From Arthrobacter sp. (lineage in GTDB: Bacteria; Actinomycetota; Actinomycetes; Actinomycetales; Micrococcaceae), in assembly GCA_025464925.1 (NCBI GenBank), contig JAODMS010000051.1, forward strand, positions 1 through 8,996: a DNA stretch of 8,996 nt, read 5' to 3'. Numbering within the stretch: the stretch's first letter is position 1; every line of letters starts with the position of its first letter. Of the stretch, positions 5,293 to 8,996 are shown one piece after another. Position numbers and translations under genes: made by a program. The notes beneath the pieces are model-generated. The model was not told the DNA's origin. It saw nothing but the letters and a program-made list of their open reading frames with translations, and made no database searches.

Positions 5293-7518
5293 ATGGACAA
5301 GACCTCGCTCCACAGTGCCCGCGTACCCTTCTGGCTGCGCTGGCTGGTGCCCGTGCTGCTCCTTCTCACGTGGCTGGCGATCGCAGGCATTGGCGGTCCG
5401 ACCTTCGGCCGCCTGGACGAAGTCTCGTCCAACGATCAGGCCTCGTTCCTGCCGGCGGGGGCAGAAGCCACCGCGGCCCAGGACTGGCAGGCCAAGTTCA
5501 GGGGATCCAGTGAAATCCCGGCGGTCATTCTGATCGAAAGCGATGCCGCCTTCACGCCTGCCCAACTCGGGGAGACGGCGGTGCTCAAGGGCAGGCTGGA
5601 AGCCCTGCGGCCCGGTAGCGCCGTGGTCGGACCCATTCCGTCCGAGGACTCGAAGGCCGTCCAGTTCGTGGTGCCCATCGCTTCCTCGGGCGAGGTCGAG
5701 GACATCGTGCGGGAGTTGCGCGATGAAGTCCAGGCGTCCGCGCCGGAGGGGATGCAGGCCTTCGTTACCGGTCCCGCTGGCCTGGCGACCGATTTTGTCA
5801 GCGCCTTCGCCGGTATAGACGGCGTCCTGCTGCTGGTGGCCCTGGCTGCGGTCTTCCTCATCCTGCTGATTGTGTACCGTTCCCTCCTGTTGCCGATCGC
5901 GGTGCTGTTCACCTCCGTCTTCGCGCTGTGCGCCGCCATCCTGCTGGTGTTCGGCATGGCGAAGCTGGGCTGGATCCAGCTCAACGGCCAGAGCCGGGGC
6001 ATTCTCTCCATCCTCGTGATCGGGGCCGCCACCGACTACGCCCTGCTGTTCGTAGCGCGGTTCCGCGAAGCACTGCTGCATACCACCAACCGGACGGCCG
6101 CCGTGCTGACAGCCTGGAAGGCCTCGTTCGAGCCCATCCTGGCGTCCGGCGCCACCGTGATCGTCGCCCTCCTCTGCCTGCTGTTTTCCGACCTGAACTC
6201 CAACAAGGCCCTGGGGCCGGTGGCGGCCGCCGGCATTATCTGTTCCCTCTTTGCCGCCCTCACCCTGCTGCCGGCGCTGATGGCGCTGCTGGGCCGTGCC
6301 GCATTCTGGCCGTTCCGCCCGAAGCTGCTGGCGGAAACCGAACGCGAACCTGAGCTGACCACCGGCTTGGAAGGCCAGAAGGGCCTGTGGCGGGCCACCG
6401 GATCACTCGTCTCGCGCCGTCCACGGACCGTCTGGATCGCTTCAGTGCTGCTGCTCCTGACAGCATCCGCCGGCGTCCTCCAGCTCAAGGCCAATGGCGT
6501 CCCGCAGACGGACGTCATCCTGGCGGCCTCCAACGCCGTCGACGGCCAGGATGCACTGGCCCGGCACTTCGACGCCGGATCAGGAAGTCCCGCGGTGATC
6601 GTGGCCGATGAGGCAAAAGCCGACGAGGTGCTGGACGAAGTCAAGGCAAGCGACGGCGTCGGGGCCGCCTACCTGCTCGCTGAAGGCGGAGTGCCCCTCA
6701 TTGCCGACGTACCAGGCGGACCGGCCGCACCCGGCGCGGCCGCCGACCCGGCAGTCCGGGACGGCAAGGTGCTGATCAACGCGACGCTGAACTTCGCCGC
6801 AGACTCCACCGAGGCGGAAAATGTCGTGGTGGGGCTGCGCGCCGCTACGAAGACGGTGGATCCGGAGGCGCTCGTCGGCGGCGTGAGCGCCACCGCCCTG
6901 GATACAAACACCGCAGCCCAACGCGACCTCCTAACCATCATCCCGGTGGTCCTGGCGGTCATCCTGGGAATCCTGATGCTGTTGCTGCGATCGGTGCTGG
7001 CGCCGCTCCTGCTGGTGGCATCGGTGGTCCTGTCCTACGGGGCCGCCATGGGGGTCGCGGCCCTCGTGTTCAACCACATCTTCCGGTTCCCCGGAGCCGA
7101 CGCCACGGTGCCGCTCTTCGGCTTCGTCTTCCTCGTCGCCCTCGGCGTGGACTACAACATCTTCCTGATGAGCCGGGTGCGCGAGGAATCGCTCAAGCAC
7201 GGCACCCGGCCCGGCATCCTGCGTGGTCTGGGCGTGACCGGCGGTGTCATCACCTCGGCCGGCGTGGTCCTGGCCGCAACGTTCGCCGCCCTGGGCGTCA
7301 TCCCGATCATGTTCCTGGTGCAGATCGCCTTCATCGTGGCGTTCGGTGTGCTGCTGGACACCGTGCTGGTGCGCTCCCTGCTCATTCCTGCCCTCGCGTA
7401 TGACATCGGCCCGCGCATCTGGTGGCCGAATAAACAGGGCCGGCCGCAGGCGGGACTGCTACCCACCGGGCTACCGGCCACCGAGGAATCCGCGGCACAG
7501 CGCGCGGGGGTCCGCTAG
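5293..7518 (+). CDS. MMPL/RND-superfamily membrane transporter
   Basis: This 741-residue protein has the repeated two-half layout of MMPL transporters. TM1 is about 10-35, followed by a soluble extracytoplasmic domain (about 36-174), a five-helix bundle (about 175-340), a cytoplasmic linker (about 341-378), TM7 (379-396), a second extracytoplasmic domain (about 397-545), a second bundle (about 546-702) and a short hydrophilic tail. The paired Asp-Tyr motifs used for proton relay in MmpL proteins are present: ATDYALLFVARFRE (Asp248-Tyr249) and GVDYNIFLMSRVREE (Asp620-Tyr621). The family uses proton motive force to export lipids, drugs or other hydrophobic molecules. At about 740 residues with no long C-terminal domain it resembles YdfJ-type efflux pumps more than mycobacterial lipid exporters. 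An ATG at 5230 is in frame but would add 21 non-family residues and start within the operator, so it is rejected. The divergent MarR gene suggests ligand-induced expression. The substrate is unknown. Confidence 0.92.
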   Translation: MDKTSLHSARVPFWLRWLVPVLLLLTWLAIAGIGGPTFGRLDEVSSNDQASFLPAGAEATAAQDWQAKFRGSSEIPAVILIESDAAFTPAQLGETAVLKGRLEALRPGSAVVGPIPSEDSKAVQFVVPIASSGEVEDIVRELRDEVQASAPEGMQAFVTGPAGLATDFVSAFAGIDGVLLLVALAAVFLILLIVYRSLLLPIAVLFTSVFALCAAILLVFGMAKLGWIQLNGQSRGILSILVIGAATDYALLFVARFREALLHTTNRTAAVLTAWKASFEPILASGATVIVALLCLLFSDLNSNKALGPVAAAGIICSLFAALTLLPALMALLGRAAFWPFRPKLLAETEREPELTTGLEGQKGLWRATGSLVSRRPRTVWIASVLLLLTASAGVLQLKANGVPQTDVILAASNAVDGQDALARHFDAGSGSPAVIVADEAKADEVLDEVKASDGVGAAYLLAEGGVPLIADVPGGPAAPGAAADPAVRDGKVLINATLNFAADSTEAENVVVGLRAATKTVDPEALVGGVSATALDTNTAAQRDLLTIIPVVLAVILGILMLLLRSVLAPLLLVASVVLSYGAAMGVAALVFNHIFRFPGADATVPLFGFVFLVALGVDYNIFLMSRVREESLKHGTRPGILRGLGVTGGVITSAGVVLAATFAALGVIPIMFLVQIAFIVAFGVLLDTVLVRSLLIPALAYDIGPRIWWPNKQGRPQAGLLPTGLPATEESAAQRAGVR

Positions 7519-7521
7519 CCG

Positions 7522-7538
7522 CCGTCAGACAGCGACGG
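7522..7538 (+). terminator. Weak hairpin after the MMPL gene
   Basis: CCGTC (7522-7526) and GACGG (7534-7538) form a 5-bp stem with a 7-nt loop just after the transporter stop. There is no T-run after it, so intrinsic termination is doubtful. Confidence 0.22.
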
Positions 7539-7649
7539 TTCAAAGCGTGGCCGTTGGCAGGGCCGGCCGTCACAGGGCCCGGGTCCGCCACCAGCCCACT
7601 GTGGCGAAAGTCCCGGCAATCTGCCTGATCAGGGCTCCCCGTGCCCCTG

Positions 7650-7676
7650 TTGCCTTGCCGCGGCGCTCGATAGACT
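7650..7676 (+). promoter_or_regulatory. Possible promoter of the GDY-repeat protein gene
   Basis: TTGCCT (7650-7655) and TAGACT (7671-7676) are separated by 15 bp, about two short of the optimum. TAGACT is a plausible actinobacterial -10. The leader to the start codon would be about 45 nt. The gene needs some promoter in this 211-bp gap or readthrough from the transporter gene. Confidence 0.35.
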
Positions 7677-7711
7677 GCCCCTGCGCCCGCCCGGGCGTGC
7701 GTGATGCTTCC

Positions 7712-7719
7712 AGGAAGGG
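7712..7719 (+). promoter_or_regulatory. Ribosome binding site of the GDY-repeat protein gene
   Basis: AGGAAGGG is a strong Shine-Dalgarno. It is 10 nt before the ATG at 7730 but 4 nt before an in-frame TTG at 7724, two codons upstream. It therefore confirms the gene but leaves a two-residue doubt about the exact start. Confidence 0.6.
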
Positions 7720-7729
7720 TCCGTTGAAA

Positions 7730-8185
7730 ATGTCCGAAAACAGCGAATTTGATCGAACGGCAGCAGAGCAGCGGCACGGCAGCACGCCCGATGCCGCGGC
7801 CGACGAGGCGGCAGTCGAAGGCGACGTTGCCGAAGGCCAGTACGTCGAGGGTGACTATGGCGCGGCAGGTACGGCGGGTGAGAATCCGGCCACGGCCGCC
7901 GACGGCGAATATGCCGCAGGGGACTACGGCGACGCGGGAGTGGCGGAAGCGCCGTCCCTCGGTGGCGACGAAGGCGACTACACCGAAGGCGACTACACCG
8001 AAGGCGACTACGGCGAGGCCGGCGTCGTCGGTGAAACGGGCGCCGGCGGCGAAACGGGCGCCGCCGACGACGGGGGTTATCCCGAAGGCGACTACGGCGC
8101 CGCGGGGTCCGCAGACACCCAGTCGACCGACCGCGGGTCCGTCGAGGGCGAGCGTCGCGGCGCGGCCCGCGACGAGGACCGCTAG
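7730..8185 (+). CDS. Acidic low-complexity protein with GDY repeats, function unknown
   Basis: I do not recognise this 151-residue protein. About a quarter of it is Asp or Glu (39 residues) and it is rich in Gly and Ala. It contains no Lys, Cys, Trp or Ile, one Leu and one Phe, and only seven Arg, four of them in the last dozen residues. From about residue 38 to 130 it repeats a GDY motif six times in units such as VEGDYGAAG, AAGDYGDAG, TEGDYGEAG and PEGDYGAAG. It has no signal peptide and no membrane segment, and should be intrinsically disordered and strongly anionic. The strong Shine-Dalgarno (7712-7719) and in-frame repeats argue that it is a real gene. The ATG at 7730 is chosen; a TTG two codons upstream is possible. 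The frame is also open far upstream, through the end of the transporter gene, but that part is the transporter read out of frame. It lies 250 bp before dnaK on the same strand, separated by hairpins. Confidence 0.75.
   Translation: MSENSEFDRTAAEQRHGSTPDAAADEAAVEGDVAEGQYVEGDYGAAGTAGENPATAADGEYAAGDYGDAGVAEAPSLGGDEGDYTEGDYTEGDYGEAGVVGETGAGGETGAADDGGYPEGDYGAAGSADTQSTDRGSVEGERRGAARDEDR
7970..8014 (+). repeat. Tandem 15-bp repeat inside the GDY protein gene
   Basis: Three head-to-tail 15-bp units occupy 7970-7984, 7985-7999 and 8000-8014. The first two are identical (GAAGGCGACTACACC) and the third differs only in its last codon (GGC for ACC). Each encodes Glu-Gly-Asp-Tyr plus Thr or Gly. Whole-codon units mean copy-number change would keep the frame. 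Confidence 0.9.
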
Positions 8186-8190
8186 TTCGA

Positions 8191-8250
8191 GGCTGCTTCG
8201 CGCAGCGCGAAACCCCGCGTCGGCCTGGGCAAAACCTCTGGAACGCGGGG
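8191..8250 (+). terminator. Hairpin region between the GDY protein gene and dnaK
   Basis: Two structures follow the stop codon. The first is a 15-bp near-continuous palindrome, TTCGCGC-A-GCGCGAA (8197-8211), which competes with an overlapping GCTGC/GCAGC stem (8192-8196 with 8202-8206). The second has perfect 8-bp arms CCCCGCGT (8213-8220) and ACGCGGGG (8243-8250) with a 22-nt loop. Neither is followed by a T-run on the + strand, but high-GC actinobacteria often terminate without one. A terminator insulating dnaK is the likely job. Confidence 0.42.
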
Positions 8251-8293
8251 GGAATCGGGCGCCTGGGAATCATTCCGGATCCAAGTCCATCCC

Positions 8294-8318
8294 AAGTTGA
8301 GTGAATGCCACTCAACTT
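8294..8318. promoter_or_regulatory. HAIR element 1 (HspR operator) upstream of dnaK
   Basis: Perfect 9-bp arms AAGTTGAGT (8294-8302) and ACTCAACTT (8310-8318) are separated by 7 nt. This matches the HspR-associated inverted repeat, whose consensus is CTTGAGT-N7-ACTCAAG, at all but the outermost base of each 7-mer. It ends 4 bp before the -35 box. HspR, normally encoded downstream in the dnaK operon of actinobacteria, would bind it to repress heat-shock genes. Confidence 0.88.
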
Positions 8319-8322
8319 TGAA

Positions 8323-8350
8323 TTGACTTATATCCGGGTCTGAGTAAAGT
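8323..8350 (+). promoter_or_regulatory. dnaK promoter
   Basis: TTGACT (8323-8328, five of six consensus bases) and TAAAGT (8345-8350, four of six) are separated by 16 bp. The expected start of transcription is near 8357, inside HAIR element 2, leaving a leader of about 79 nt. Placement between two HAIR elements fits a housekeeping-sigma promoter repressed by HspR. Confidence 0.7.
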
Positions 8351-8369
8351 TGAGTGCAGATCACTCAAT
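8349..8369. promoter_or_regulatory. HAIR element 2 (HspR operator) at the dnaK promoter
   Basis: GTTGAGT (8349-8355), 7 nt, then ACTCAAT (8363-8369). Six base pairs of the arms are perfect and the outermost pair is broken. It overlaps the -10 box and the expected transcription start, so a bound repressor would block initiation directly. Confidence 0.82.
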
Positions 8370-8408
8370 AACTGACGGGCCCCTAGGGTCCGCAGCTTTT
8401 CTCAGTAA

Positions 8409-8996
<588 letters not shown>

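Noticed and set aside
7244..7729. Open frame running from the transporter gene into the GDY protein
   Set aside because: It overlaps the well-supported MMPL frame and its translation there is Arg/Ser/Pro-rich nonsense; the ribosome binding site and composition change place the real start near 7730.
7629..8315. Long minus-strand frame antisense to the GDY protein gene
   Set aside because: Its translation is an Arg/Pro-rich mirror of the repeat gene, typical of a high-GC shadow frame, with no ribosome binding site.

Overview
The window is high-GC DNA from an actinobacterium, most likely Arthrobacter or a relative in the Micrococcaceae. The evidence is the codon use, the short-insert DnaK N-terminus, the HspR-type operators upstream of dnaK, and a low-molecular-weight tyrosine phosphatase resembling mycobacterial PtpA. 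The genus is inferred from protein flavour only.

Left part (1-2879): the 3' end of a cardiolipin synthase gene (+ strand) runs tail-to-tail into a minus-strand pair. The pair is a low-molecular-weight protein tyrosine phosphatase whose stop overlaps (ATGA) the start of an unusual 697-residue PabB. This PabB has a P-loop nucleoside-kinase-like domain (about residues 1-170) fused ahead of a complete aminodeoxychorismate synthase component I.

Middle (2986-5292): three more minus-strand genes encode a LysE/RhtB-type exporter, a class I SAM-dependent methyltransferase and a MarR-family regulator. The MarR gene is divergent from a large MMPL/RND-type transporter (+ strand, 5293-7518). The divergent intergenic region holds a perfect 19-bp palindrome lying across the -35 and spacer of a likely transporter promoter. 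This is a strong candidate MarR operator and suggests a classic regulator/efflux divergon.

Right part (7519-8996): a 151-residue acidic, low-complexity protein with repeated Gly-Asp-Tyr units and no lysine, cysteine, tryptophan or isoleucine is followed by a hairpin region and then by dnaK, truncated by the window edge. The dnaK promoter is bracketed by two HAIR-type inverted repeats, the expected binding sites of the heat-shock repressor HspR.

The items most worth following up are the kinase-PabB fusion, the GDY-repeat disordered protein next to dnaK, and the MarR/MMPL operator. No mobile elements, CRISPR arrays, tRNA or rRNA genes were seen. No intergenic stretch exceeds 300 bases.
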